Assembly: GCF_900129865.1 (NCBI RefSeq)
Contig: NZ_FQXD01000010.1
Coordinates: forward strand, 1-64,000
Source: Virgibacillus chiguensis
GTDB taxonomy: Bacteria > Bacillota > Bacilli > Bacillales > Amphibacillaceae
DNA: 64,000 bases
Direction: 5' to 3'
A program made the translations under genes and the position numbers. Below, one piece after another: positions 43,203-51,131 of this stretch. The first letter of the stretch is position 1, and each line of letters begins with the position of its first letter. The notes below the pieces were generated by a model, which was given only the letters and a program-made list of their open reading frames with translations, had not been told where the DNA came from and ran no database searches.

Positions 43203-43973
43203 TTAATAACCTTGGAAAAAATCGCCCATTAATCCTCCAAATAACCCCCCGAGTAATCTTCCTATCATTTCTTGTAAAAGGAAAGACATGACTACAAAAG
43301 AAATGAAATAAAAGGCGATTAAAACATAAACTCTATCGTAACCGTATTCTTTTTCTTTTGACTCAAGTAAAATAAACGATGGTATGAATATAACTGGGCC
43401 AAGTAAACTAATCGGAATAAGCACACTGAAAAAAGGGATTCTAATCCAAGTAAGTAAAATTCCAGCTAAAAAAATAAGAATAAAAGGGATTGTATAAATT
43501 CCAACTTTTGTTACTGTTTCTTGCAAAGTCATATGTTGTGCTGTTAATTTTGTAGAAATGAAAGTTAATATAATTATAAAAGCAAATAGTAGAAGATATT
43601 GTATAAATGGGATGATAAATCCATCTAAAAAGCCAATATCCAAAAAATAATTACCTACTTGACTCGTTACTACCACATAGAAGCTTATGGTTACTGCAAG
43701 TGCGAATAAAACGATGCTTATGATGGCAGGAATGATATCTTGCTGTGTGGCAAAGCGCGCCTTATGTGGAGATTTTAAGTAGTGCATGAAAAAACTTGCA
43801 AAATGTTTTCCTACTGTACTTACAGTTGAAGAAAAATCCCCATTGTTTAGTGTGGTATCAGATTGACTTTCCCCTTCTTCAGCTACTGCTGCTTCTTCAA
43901 GATAAATATGTGCACCACAATTCGTACAATACTTTCCTTCTTTTGTTTCGTGCTCACAATTCGGACAGATCAT
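43203..43973 (-). CDS. Zinc-ribbon domain membrane protein
   Basis: A 256-residue protein. The N-terminus MICPNCEHETKEGKYCTNCG is a zinc ribbon with two CxxC pairs. An acidic linker follows, then about five hydrophobic segments. A Gly-rich C-terminus (LLGGLFGGLMGDF) closes it. Such proteins are common in Firmicutes and have no assigned function. On the minus strand, AAAGGAGG stands before ATG 43973. Neighbours give no clue. Confidence 0.8.
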   Translation of the reverse strand: MICPNCEHETKEGKYCTNCGAHIYLEEAAVAEEGESQSDTTLNNGDFSSTVSTVGKHFASFFMHYLKSPHKARFATQQDIIPAIISIVLFALAVTISFYVVVTSQVGNYFLDIGFLDGFIIPFIQYLLLFAFIIILTFISTKLTAQHMTLQETVTKVGIYTIPFILIFLAGILLTWIRIPFFSVLIPISLLGPVIFIPSFILLESKEKEYGYDRVYVLIAFYFISFVVMSFLLQEMIGRLLGGLFGGLMGDFFQGY

Positions 43974-44185
43974 ACCCTTCCTCCTTTAATTGTAATGAGA
44001 GATAGGCCTCTATTATAACAGCATTAGGTAAATTTGGTAAAATAAACATTTCATGTTATTCATTTACCTTATCTGCATTTCGCCTCTTAAGTATCTCATT
44101 TCGACATATTCTTGGAAAACCCCTGCTCTTAAGACAAAAGGAATGAATTCGGCATAGCTAAAATTAAGAGAAAATGGATTGCCTT

Positions 44186-44225
44186 AAAAAGCAGGTTATG
44201 ATCTAATTGGACCATAACCTGCTTT
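44186..44225 (-). terminator. Terminator of htrB
   Basis: AAAGCAGGTTATG (44188-44200) pairs with CATAACCTGCTTT (44213-44225). On the minus strand TTTTTAAGG follows. Confidence 0.85.
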
Positions 44226-44228
44226 ATT

Positions 44229-45584
44229 CTATCCTTCTTCTGTTGTGTTTTCACTTTTTGTCTGTTTTGCTTCCAGAGTTAGCTTGGTTGTTTCTTTTTG
44301 CCCATCTCGGTAATATTCAACATCTATTTTCTCACCAACAGAAGCATCAGAATATAAAAATTTCCGTAATTCTAAGATGGATGTCACGTCATTTCCATTA
44401 ATTTTAGTGATCACATCAAATTGTTGTAGCCCAGCTTTGTCAGCAGGAGATCCGTTTTCCACGTTTGCAATAACCATCCCACCTTTTACATCTTCAGGTA
44501 ATTGGATGTCTGTTCTATATTGAGGTGGTACTTGTTCAATGGCTGCCGTACTAATGCCGATTAGTGGACGTTCAATTTGACCATTTTTCTCTAACTGTTC
44601 CACAATTGGAAGTGCTGCGTCTACAGGAATAGCAAAACCAATGCCTTCCACTTCCTGTCTGGCAATTTTCATTGAGTTAATTCCAACGACGGCACCTTTT
44701 TCATTGACGAGGGCACCACCGCTATTGCCTGGATTGATGGCAGCATCTGTTTGGATAACCTCGGTAATCCAATCTGCTCGACTGTCTCCGTTTGTATCGA
44801 TGGGTACAGAACGATCAAGTCCACTTATCACACCTTTCGTTACGGTGTTAGCGAATTCCATACCTAATGGATTTCCAATGGCTAAAACATTTTCCCCTAT
44901 TTTTAAATCTTTAGAAGATCCCATGTTTGCAACGGTAGTGATAGGATCACCATCAATTTCTAACACGGCTAAATCTGTTAACTCGTCTGTACCTAACACG
45001 TTAGCATTTAAGCGTTCTTCAGAATAATTTAAAGCGACTTCTACTTCTTCTGCTCCTGCTACAACATGTTGATTTGTAATTACATACGCTTTGCCGTTTT
45101 CTTTTTTATAAATGATTCCTGAACCTGTACCTGCTTCTTGGCTTTCTGTCCAAATATTTTGCTGTTGCTTATTAATAACTCCAACAACTGCTTTAGAGGT
45201 TTCTTCGATATTTGTTGACACTTCTGAATCTTCAGAGGCTAGCGTTTTGACGACTTCTTGAGCTTGGTTATTTTCGTCTGTTGAAGCGGATCCATTTCCG
45301 TTGTCTTGTGTCATTGGAATAATATTTGTAAACATTAACACTGCTATGATAATAACAGATACAACACCACCAGAAATACCACCTAAAATAAAATGTAACA
45401 AGGACTTATTCGCTGTTTTTTTATTTCCTGTGGTGCTATCATAGCTCGTATTTTGTTGCGTATTAGATTGTTCATCCGTTAGTTGGTGAGAATTTTGATT
45501 CTGGTTTAATTGTTGAGGTGGAAGGTTTTCGTTATCGGTAAATCCGTTATGTTGATTCGTTTGTTCATTGTTTCTATCATCCAT
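44229..45584 (-). CDS. htrB: HtrA-like membrane serine protease (HtrB)
   Basis: A 451-residue protein with a polar Gln/Asn-rich cytoplasmic N-terminus (~1-65), one membrane anchor at about 68-93, an extracellular trypsin-like domain and a PDZ domain (~345-440). The triad appears in ITNQHVVAGAEE (His), LTDLAVLEID (Asp) and AINPGNSGGALVN (Ser). GMVIANVENGSPADKAGLQQ starts the PDZ region. HtrA/HtrB proteins degrade misfolded secreted proteins. ATG 45584 lies 8 bases after AAAGGG. It is divergent from cssRS, as htrB is in B. subtilis, so induction by CssR on secretion stress is likely. Confidence 0.9.
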   Translation of the reverse strand: MDDRNNEQTNQHNGFTDNENLPPQQLNQNQNSHQLTDEQSNTQQNTSYDSTTGNKKTANKSLLHFILGGISGGVVSVIIIAVLMFTNIIPMTQDNGNGSASTDENNQAQEVVKTLASEDSEVSTNIEETSKAVVGVINKQQQNIWTESQEAGTGSGIIYKKENGKAYVITNQHVVAGAEEVEVALNYSEERLNANVLGTDELTDLAVLEIDGDPITTVANMGSSKDLKIGENVLAIGNPLGMEFANTVTKGVISGLDRSVPIDTNGDSRADWITEVIQTDAAINPGNSGGALVNEKGAVVGINSMKIARQEVEGIGFAIPVDAALPIVEQLEKNGQIERPLIGISTAAIEQVPPQYRTDIQLPEDVKGGMVIANVENGSPADKAGLQQFDVITKINGNDVTSILELRKFLYSDASVGEKIDVEYYRDGQKETTKLTLEAKQTKSENTTEEG

Positions 45585-45616
45585 TTTCATCACCCTTTCA
45601 GACAGATTATAATGTC

Positions 45617-45697
45617 AGGCAAGAAACAGACATCAAAAGGCATCGAGGGGAGTAGGGGGATGCTCAAAAGATGTCAAAAGATGTCTGTTTTTCGCCT
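45617..45697 (-). promoter_or_regulatory. Large nested stem-loop in the htrB leader
   Basis: AGGCAAGAAACAGACATC (45617-45634) pairs with GATGTCTGTTTTTCGCCT (45680-45697) with few mismatches. An inner GCATC/GATGC stem (45640-45663) is capped by a G-rich loop. It lies about 30 bases upstream of the htrB start, within the probable leader transcript. Confidence 0.55.
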
Positions 45698-45786
45698 TGT
45701 ATGGTGAACGGTTCCTTCACAAAGAGCGAAGTTCCGATTGATACTTTTAGTATACCCGCTTCCTTGGGGAATCATTTGGTATAACT

Positions 45787-45826
45787 GTGGAATAAATGTG
45801 TAAAGTTTAGGTGGAATAATCACATA
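45787..45826. promoter_or_regulatory. Direct repeats GTGGAATAA in the htrB-cssR interval
   Basis: GTGGAATAAATGTGTA (45787) and GTGGAATAATCACATA (45811) share nine bases exactly and are spaced 24 bases apart. They could be CssR sites. This is inferred from position only. The rest of 45585-46242 shows no gene. Confidence 0.35.
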
Positions 45827-46242
45827 TAAATTGTTGCTATTCCGCTTGTTATTGGTATACCCCTAAAAATAATTTATTAATCGTTCTTGTAAGTTAATTT
45901 AACTTGGTATGAGTAGTTTCTATTGCTGAAGATCAGTTTGAGGGTATGGATGACAGAAGAATGATTTCAATCTAATGTCTTTCATTTGTTCTTGTTCATG
46001 AAGTTACTTCATTAATGGTACAATAACTAAAGAATAGAAATTTAAGCGGAGTGGTCATTTGGACTTCCTGATGGACAAGCCTAATGGAGAGATAACCGTA
46101 AACTTAAATGTCCTTTCCCATAAGAGATGTTTCGATTTGCCACAGACGTATTAGAAATTCTGCAAGGAAAACCCATTTTTAATGAAGTTTTCTTTACGTT
46201 ATGTGAAAATAGGGACAAAGAATGAAGAGAAAGGTGAAAAAA

Positions 46243-46935
46243 ATGAATCATCATATCGGAATTGTTGAAGATGATCCTAATATACGTAATATTGTTGCGG
46301 CCTATTTAAAAAAAGAAGGTTTTACAGTTACATTGTTGGAATCAGCTGAAGCTGCCTGGGAGCTTTGGAAAACAGAGCCTCCGGGTATGTGGATATTAGA
46401 CATTATGCTTCCAGGAATGGACGGCTATGAGTTTTGTAAAAAAATTCGTATGGAAAGTGAAGTTCCCATCATTATTATTTCCGCGAAGGACGAAGAAATT
46501 GATAAAATCCTTGGTTTGGAGCTTGGAGGGGATGATTATTTAACAAAACCTTTTAGCCCAAGGGAACTGGTCGCTAGAGTGAAACGATTATTTAAACGGT
46601 CGAATATTAGATTGGCTCATACAGAAGAAAACGATGCAAGAGTCACAGTTGACGAATTAACCATAGATAAAGAAGAACGGCGTATTTTCTTTCGGGATGA
46701 AGAATACGAGGTAACCACAAAGGAATTTGATATGCTACTTATTTTAGTAGAGAATGTGAACCGAGCTTTTTCAAGAGAAGAGCTGTTAATCAAGATTTGG
46801 GGCGATAATTACTTTGGAAGTGATCGTGCCGTAGATGACCTTGTAAAACGTATTCGGAAAAAGCTTCCTGATTTACCGTTAGAAACGGTATGGGGCTATG
46901 GATATCGTTTAAGAGATGAAGGAGAAACTTCATGA
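46243..46935 (+). CDS. cssR: Two-component response regulator CssR
   Basis: A 230-residue OmpR-type regulator with receiver domain ~1-120 and a winged helix ~130-226. GIVEDDPNIRNIV carries the acidic pocket, MWILDIMLPGMDGYEF the phosphorylated Asp, and the conserved Lys is in DDYLTKPFSPREL. The C-terminus IWGDNYFGSDRAVDDLVKRI resembles CssR closely. ATG 46243 follows GAGAAAGG. An ATG seven codons earlier has no site. With CssS it senses secretion stress and activates htr genes. Confidence 0.88.
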   Translation: MNHHIGIVEDDPNIRNIVAAYLKKEGFTVTLLESAEAAWELWKTEPPGMWILDIMLPGMDGYEFCKKIRMESEVPIIIISAKDEEIDKILGLELGGDDYLTKPFSPRELVARVKRLFKRSNIRLAHTEENDARVTVDELTIDKEERRIFFRDEEYEVTTKEFDMLLILVENVNRAFSREELLIKIWGDNYFGSDRAVDDLVKRIRKKLPDLPLETVWGYGYRLRDEGETS

Positions 46936-48263
46936 AGTTGCAATCGCAATTAAATGTAGCTTTTACAACTTTGCTTTTCGTTATTATGGCAATTACGGGG
47001 TATGTGATCTATTCTTTACTCTTAGATTTACTCATTCAAGATGAGCAGCGGCAGTTAAAGCAAAAAGGCGACTTAATTGTGGATGTGCTAAATGATCAAT
47101 ACGATAGCACGAGTGTAGAGAACTTAAATAGTTTGTTGGAAGATCAAGGTTTGCAAATGTTTATTTATGATAGGAATCAAGATGTCGCCGTTTCTCCTTC
47201 GCTTCCTGATAGTGTAGTTGCAGGTTTTTTTAAGAAAAACGACTTTTCTGATACTAATAAAGCATTATGGGAATATAAAGGTTCTAAGTTTGTCACGTCG
47301 CGCATTATTTTTAGACCAGAGAGTACAGGGGTTGAGCTGATTCTTTTGACTCCTTTAAGTGATTTAGAACTCGTTCAACAAAGTTTTTTCTTTCGTTTGC
47401 TAATTGTGTTTTTCATTGGCGGTGCTATTGCGATTATTCTGAGCTATTTTTTCACACGCAAATTAGTCACGCCGCTTTCACAATTAAAAAAGCAATTGAA
47501 AAAAATTGAAAAACGGCAATTCCATTCCATTAAACGAATTAAAGCAACAGGCGAAATTAAAGAAGTCGAACAGAGTGTTTATGATATGGCCCAAGAGCTG
47601 GAAAGATATATTAATTCACAACAAACATTCTTTCAAAATGCGAGTCATGAGTTAAAAACACCTCTGATGACAATTCAAGGGTATGCGGAAGGAATTCGAG
47701 ATCATATTTTTGATGCAGAAGAGGAAGAAAAAGGTCTTGAGATGATGGTAACAGAAGTTAACCGTCTAAAAAAAATTATAAACGAGATGATATTATTAGC
47801 TAAATTAGATAGTGAACCAGACGTTTTTACTCCAGAACGATTCCAGTTAAAACAAATAATGGAACAAGTGGTTGATAGGGCACTTCCAATCGTTAATGAG
47901 CAAGGTATTGAATTGAAGCATACCGTTACAGGGTCTCCAGAAATCACAGCGGATGCGGAGAAAATGTTACGAGCATTGTTGAATTTGACATTCAATGCCA
48001 TTCGTCATGCCCATCAACAAGTTCAGATCGAGATGAAGAAGGAAAATAAAAAAGTGCTTATTCGTATAGAAGATGACGGAGAAGGTGTGCCTGAAGATTT
48101 AATTCCTCATATTTTTCACCGTTTTGTGAAAGGAAAAGGTGGAGAAACGGGGCTTGGACTTGCTATTGCTAGAGCCATCATTGAACAATCCAATGGAAAA
48201 ATATCGGTTGGTCGTTCAGAGTTAGGTGGAGCTAAATTTGAAATTGTATTTGGAACAAAGTAG
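46932..48263 (+). CDS. cssS: Sensor histidine kinase CssS
   Basis: A 443-residue membrane kinase with transmembrane helices at about 10-30 and 150-172, a short extracellular sensor between, and a HAMP segment. The phosphorylated His lies in FFQNASHELKTPLMTIQGYA. The ATP-binding lobe has NLTFNAIRHAH, IRIEDDGEGVPED and GGETGLGLAIARAIIEQ. ATGA overlaps the cssR stop. Its place next to cssR and divergent from htrB supports CssS. Confidence 0.88.
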   Translation: MKLQSQLNVAFTTLLFVIMAITGYVIYSLLLDLLIQDEQRQLKQKGDLIVDVLNDQYDSTSVENLNSLLEDQGLQMFIYDRNQDVAVSPSLPDSVVAGFFKKNDFSDTNKALWEYKGSKFVTSRIIFRPESTGVELILLTPLSDLELVQQSFFFRLLIVFFIGGAIAIILSYFFTRKLVTPLSQLKKQLKKIEKRQFHSIKRIKATGEIKEVEQSVYDMAQELERYINSQQTFFQNASHELKTPLMTIQGYAEGIRDHIFDAEEEEKGLEMMVTEVNRLKKIINEMILLAKLDSEPDVFTPERFQLKQIMEQVVDRALPIVNEQGIELKHTVTGSPEITADAEKMLRALLNLTFNAIRHAHQQVQIEMKKENKKVLIRIEDDGEGVPEDLIPHIFHRFVKGKGGETGLGLAIARAIIEQSNGKISVGRSELGGAKFEIVFGTK

Positions 48264-48389
48264 ACGTTTTTGCTTTATAGTGGATATAATTTAGCAAGTT
48301 TCATAAGAGAGCATTTTTAGTAGCTTTGCTGGATGAATAGAGCGTGAAAACCGCTTGTTATTGGAAGTATTACTGTAACACGGAATGAT

Positions 48390-48436
48390 CACATACACCT
48401 AGGAAGTTAAAAAATTTTAGGTGTATGTGTCTTTTA
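48390..48436 (+). terminator. Terminator of cssRS
   Basis: CACATACACCTA (48390-48401) pairs with TAGGTGTATGTG (48418-48429), followed by TCTTTT. The stem may also serve the convergent YcdB-like gene on the other strand. Confidence 0.75.
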
Positions 48437-48458
48437 ACTTTCAATTAAGAACAATGCA

Positions 48459-49844
48459 CTAACAAAATAGTTCTGTCTTTTCAGTTTGAAATATTTGCGC
48501 TGTATGCGCATCAATCATTCGGATAACGCCAGCTAATTTTGGAAAAGTGGGTGCATACACTAATTTATAATCGCTTTCTCCATCTTGAAACCAACGTAAC
48601 TCCATTTGTACATCGTCGGCGTATATTTGTTTGACCGTTTGCTTAGAAAGTGTCGGTGTCGTATGGACATGCTCATATCGTTGTTTACATAACGGTTGAT
48701 GATCAAAGCTACAAATCCGACCTGAATATTTCCCAACATCTATAGAAATGATATCGTGTAAAATACGGATGCTGTTATATTGCCAGCGGAAATCAAAGCA
48801 ATAAACATCCTCTATTTCCCCCTCACCATCAATTCTAATCAATTGCTTGTGCGCTTCAGGATAAAGGTAGAATAATAACTGATACGCTATTTCTTCGGCT
48901 TGGTCTACGCCAATAGGTTTACTTATGTCTTTTGGAGGCAGTTCTTCACTCGTTATTTGTAGCAATCGATCTTGCTTATCAAAGCATAATTTCATAAGAC
49001 AAGGATCTATTTCCTCCATATCAAAATCTGTTTTATTCTGAATGACATTTGGTAGGGTAGACCAAACCTCTATTCGTTTGTTCTTTGCTTGTTTTTTCTT
49101 CATTAGCTTATAACCCTTTAAACCAATGATATCGTGTAAATTCGTTTTAACTTTTTCTGGTTTATGAAAAGGAATTTGTTTTATAGCATCTTTTTGCACA
49201 TAGATTTCTCCCCCGTCAGCTGGTATGTAGAATGCACGTTCAATTATGCTGTAAACGAGTCGAAATTTGCCATTATTGTTTATATAATATGTATCCATTG
49301 GAGCAATCAGTAATTCTGGTTCCAAATGGTGCAAGTATTGTTTCTTTGCTGCTTCAGCAGAGATCATGACATCAGGATAATGTATGTTCGTATTCTTATC
49401 ATGAAAAGAAATAATCGTACTGATTTTACCGCTTTTCGTTAAAAATAATGTAACTCCTGTTTCAGGGAGAAATAAATGCAATTGTTCATCCTGATAGGCG
49501 AAGTGAACCGTGTATGCATTTCCTAATTTTAAAAAAGAAGCTAGTTTGCAATTTTTATACATCTCAGGGTAAAATGTTTTTACAAAATGACTTGCTTTTT
49601 CGATTAATTCATCACGTTTTAATGTGTAATTTGATCGTTTTAAAACTTCATCTTCTACAGAAAAGTAAAGCAGCTTTCCTTGATTATCCACGGAGAATAC
49701 TGCTACGTTTTTGTTCGTAGTGTTTGAGAAAATATCATATTGCACGCCTGAAATAATTTTATCAGGTTGGTATGCTTTTCTCATGTTCATGTTTGTCGCT
49801 GGAATATACGATATCAAAGATTGGAATAGTTGATTTAAGGTCAT
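48459..49844 (-). CDS. YcdB/YcdC-like protein
   Basis: A 461-residue protein without signal peptide or membrane helix. It contains PepSY-like repeats typical of YcdB/YcdC: MISAEAAKKQYLHHLEPELL followed by a YxxxxGKFRLVYSI strand, and a second copy, PIGVDQAEEIAYQLLFYLYP, followed by CFDFRWQYNSI. Function is unknown. ATG 49844 is chosen for GAGGAGAG 7 bases upstream on the minus strand. Its closeness to cssRS has no obvious meaning. Confidence 0.7.
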   Translation of the reverse strand: MTLNQLFQSLISYIPATNMNMRKAYQPDKIISGVQYDIFSNTTNKNVAVFSVDNQGKLLYFSVEDEVLKRSNYTLKRDELIEKASHFVKTFYPEMYKNCKLASFLKLGNAYTVHFAYQDEQLHLFLPETGVTLFLTKSGKISTIISFHDKNTNIHYPDVMISAEAAKKQYLHHLEPELLIAPMDTYYINNNGKFRLVYSIIERAFYIPADGGEIYVQKDAIKQIPFHKPEKVKTNLHDIIGLKGYKLMKKKQAKNKRIEVWSTLPNVIQNKTDFDMEEIDPCLMKLCFDKQDRLLQITSEELPPKDISKPIGVDQAEEIAYQLLFYLYPEAHKQLIRIDGEGEIEDVYCFDFRWQYNSIRILHDIISIDVGKYSGRICSFDHQPLCKQRYEHVHTTPTLSKQTVKQIYADDVQMELRWFQDGESDYKLVYAPTFPKLAGVIRMIDAHTAQIFQTEKTELFC

Positions 49845-49879
49845 GTACAAGCTCTCCTCTACGGTTACAGTTTGATCCC

Positions 49880-50035
49880 AGATATAAGGTGCTGTCCGTT
49901 TTCTTACTTTAAAAATGGGACGTTGTGAGCGCTGAATAAGTCAAAGTGGGATTTAAATCTTCAGTTTAATTAAAAGCCTTTACGTCAATCAATAATCCGT
50001 ATGATATAAAAATCCCACTAATTGAAGTTTCATTT
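49880..50035. repeat. R3 dispersed repeat, copy 3
   Basis: Starts AGATATAAGGTGCTGT and includes AATCTTCAGTTTAATTAAA and TACGTCAATCAATAATCCG. Related to 17752-17882, 35992-36136 and 59565-59670. An internal AAGTGGGATTT and AAATCCCACT form an inverted repeat. Confidence 0.4.
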
Positions 50036-50163
50036 TATGTATACAATTAAACAATATTTTCCATCTATAATCAATGATATAGACAACTCGGCTTGTAACA
50101 ACCATTGAAAAAACATGTTTTAGTAAGTCTAGCTGCGAAATGCTATGGTGCGCTGCACAATAG

Positions 50164-50208
50164 ATGAAACGAGCCGTTTGCTTATGCGAAGCAGACGGCT
50201 CGTTTCAT
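50164..50208. repeat. Strong near-perfect hairpin downstream of the small membrane gene
   Basis: ATGAAACGAGCCGT (50164-50177) pairs perfectly with ACGGCTCGTTTCAT (50195-50208), and TGCTT/AAGCA pairs inside. There is no T-run on either strand. It lies about 100 bases beyond the 3' end of the minus-strand gene at 50307. Confidence 0.6.
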
Positions 50209-50287
50209 GGGCGCATTATTAAATCTTAGATACGGATTTGTTAAGTCTTTTTTCTACTATAGGAAAGAATACATTTTTATGGATTCT

Positions 50288-50325
50288 AGTATAAGCAAAA
50301 CTACGGCTATCGCCAAGTTTTTCTG
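50288..50325 (+). repeat. R2 dispersed element overlapping a gene end
   Basis: Reads AGTATAAGCAAAACTACGGC then TATCGCCAAGTTTTTCTG. On the minus strand it supplies the last codons and stop of the small membrane protein gene. Confidence 0.6.
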
Positions 50326-50525
50326 TTCGAATTCATTTCTTCTGTGGCTACTAAAAATACCCCCATGAGAAAAATAAATACAGCTCCCATAACGGTTCCA
50401 ATACCAATTCCAGTAATGTAACTGTAATCGCTTACAAAGAAACCATAAAGGAAAATGGCGATACCGGTCAACAATATACTTGCTCCGACATATTTTGTTG
50501 CTTTTAACAGCTTTTCGTTTTTCAT
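50307..50525 (-). CDS. Small two-helix membrane protein
   Basis: A 72-residue protein with hydrophobic segments YVGASILLTGIAIFLYGFFV and a Gly-rich GTVMGAVFIFLMGVFLVA. The N-terminus is basic and the end is NSNRKTWR. The last six codons and the stop come from the reverse complement of an R2 element. AAAGGAG precedes ATG 50525 on the minus strand. No family recognised. Confidence 0.7.
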   Translation of the reverse strand: MKNEKLLKATKYVGASILLTGIAIFLYGFFVSDYSYITGIGIGTVMGAVFIFLMGVFLVATEEMNSNRKTWR

Positions 50526-50639
50526 GTACCGTAACTCCTTTTAAAACGTAGTTAGACTGTATTAAAATGTAACAATGGTTACGAGTTAATATCCAAATTT
50601 AAAGTATTTTCTTTATTATCAATCATGTTCACAAATTTG

Positions 50640-50655
50640 TCAAATTTAAATTTGA
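50640..50655. promoter_or_regulatory. Upstream CadC-type operator
   Basis: A perfect 16-bp palindrome, TCAAATTTAAATTTGA. It has the form TCAAA-N6-TTTGA, the same as the cad operator of plasmid pI258. It lies just before the -35. Confidence 0.55.
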
Positions 50656-50672
50656 ATTTGGGATACATATAG

Positions 50673-50701
50673 TTGACAATAAAAGGACTCATTCATACAC
50701 T
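50673..50701 (+). promoter_or_regulatory. Promoter of cadCA
   Basis: A perfect TTGACA (50673-50678) and TACACT (50696-50701) have a 17-base spacer. The start codon of cadC is 46 bases further on. Confidence 0.75.
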
Positions 50702-50713
50702 ATAAACAAACAG

Positions 50714-50729
50714 TCAAACAACTATTTGA
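50714..50729. promoter_or_regulatory. Downstream CadC-type operator
   Basis: TCAAACAACTATTTGA has the half-sites TCAAA and TTTGA spaced by 6 bases, as in the known cad operator. It begins 12 bases after the -10, covering the transcription start. CadC would block the promoter without metal. Confidence 0.7.
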
Positions 50730-50747
50730 TTATTAGGGGGATAAATT

Positions 50748-51131
50748 ATGGGCGCTTCTAAAGAAAAACCAATCGACGTTTGCGAGACGTTTTGTTATGA
50801 CGAGGATACGGTAAGCCGAATTCGTCCTAAAATAGATAAGATGGATGGGGTTGAACAAATATTTAAAGCGTTGGCTGATGCGACAAGATTAAAAATTGCT
50901 TATGCGCTTACACTAGAAAGAGAGTTATGTGTATGTGATATAGCTACGATTATTGGTGCAACGAAGGCAACTGCATCGCATCACTTACGTTTGTTAAAGA
51001 ATATGGGGCTGGCGAAACATCGAAAAGAAGGAAAACTTGTTTTTTATTCTTTAGAGGATGAGCATGTGCATCAGCTCGTAACAATAGCTACAGTTCATGC
51101 AAAAGAAGGTGTCGATCGTGGAAGAGAATAA
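50748..51131 (+). CDS. cadC: ArsR-type metal-sensing repressor CadC
   Basis: A 127-residue winged-helix repressor. VCETFCYDE near the N-terminus and ELCVCDIATIIG in helix alpha-3 hold the Cys ligands of the CadC metal site (Cd, Pb, Zn). TKATASHHLRLLKNMGLAKH is the DNA-recognition region. Metal binding releases the operator. GGGGGATAAATT precedes ATG 50748. It overlaps cadA by 14 bases, forming the classic cadCA operon. Confidence 0.93.
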   Translation: MGASKEKPIDVCETFCYDEDTVSRIRPKIDKMDGVEQIFKALADATRLKIAYALTLERELCVCDIATIIGATKATASHHLRLLKNMGLAKHRKEGKLVFYSLEDEHVHQLVTIATVHAKEGVDRGRE

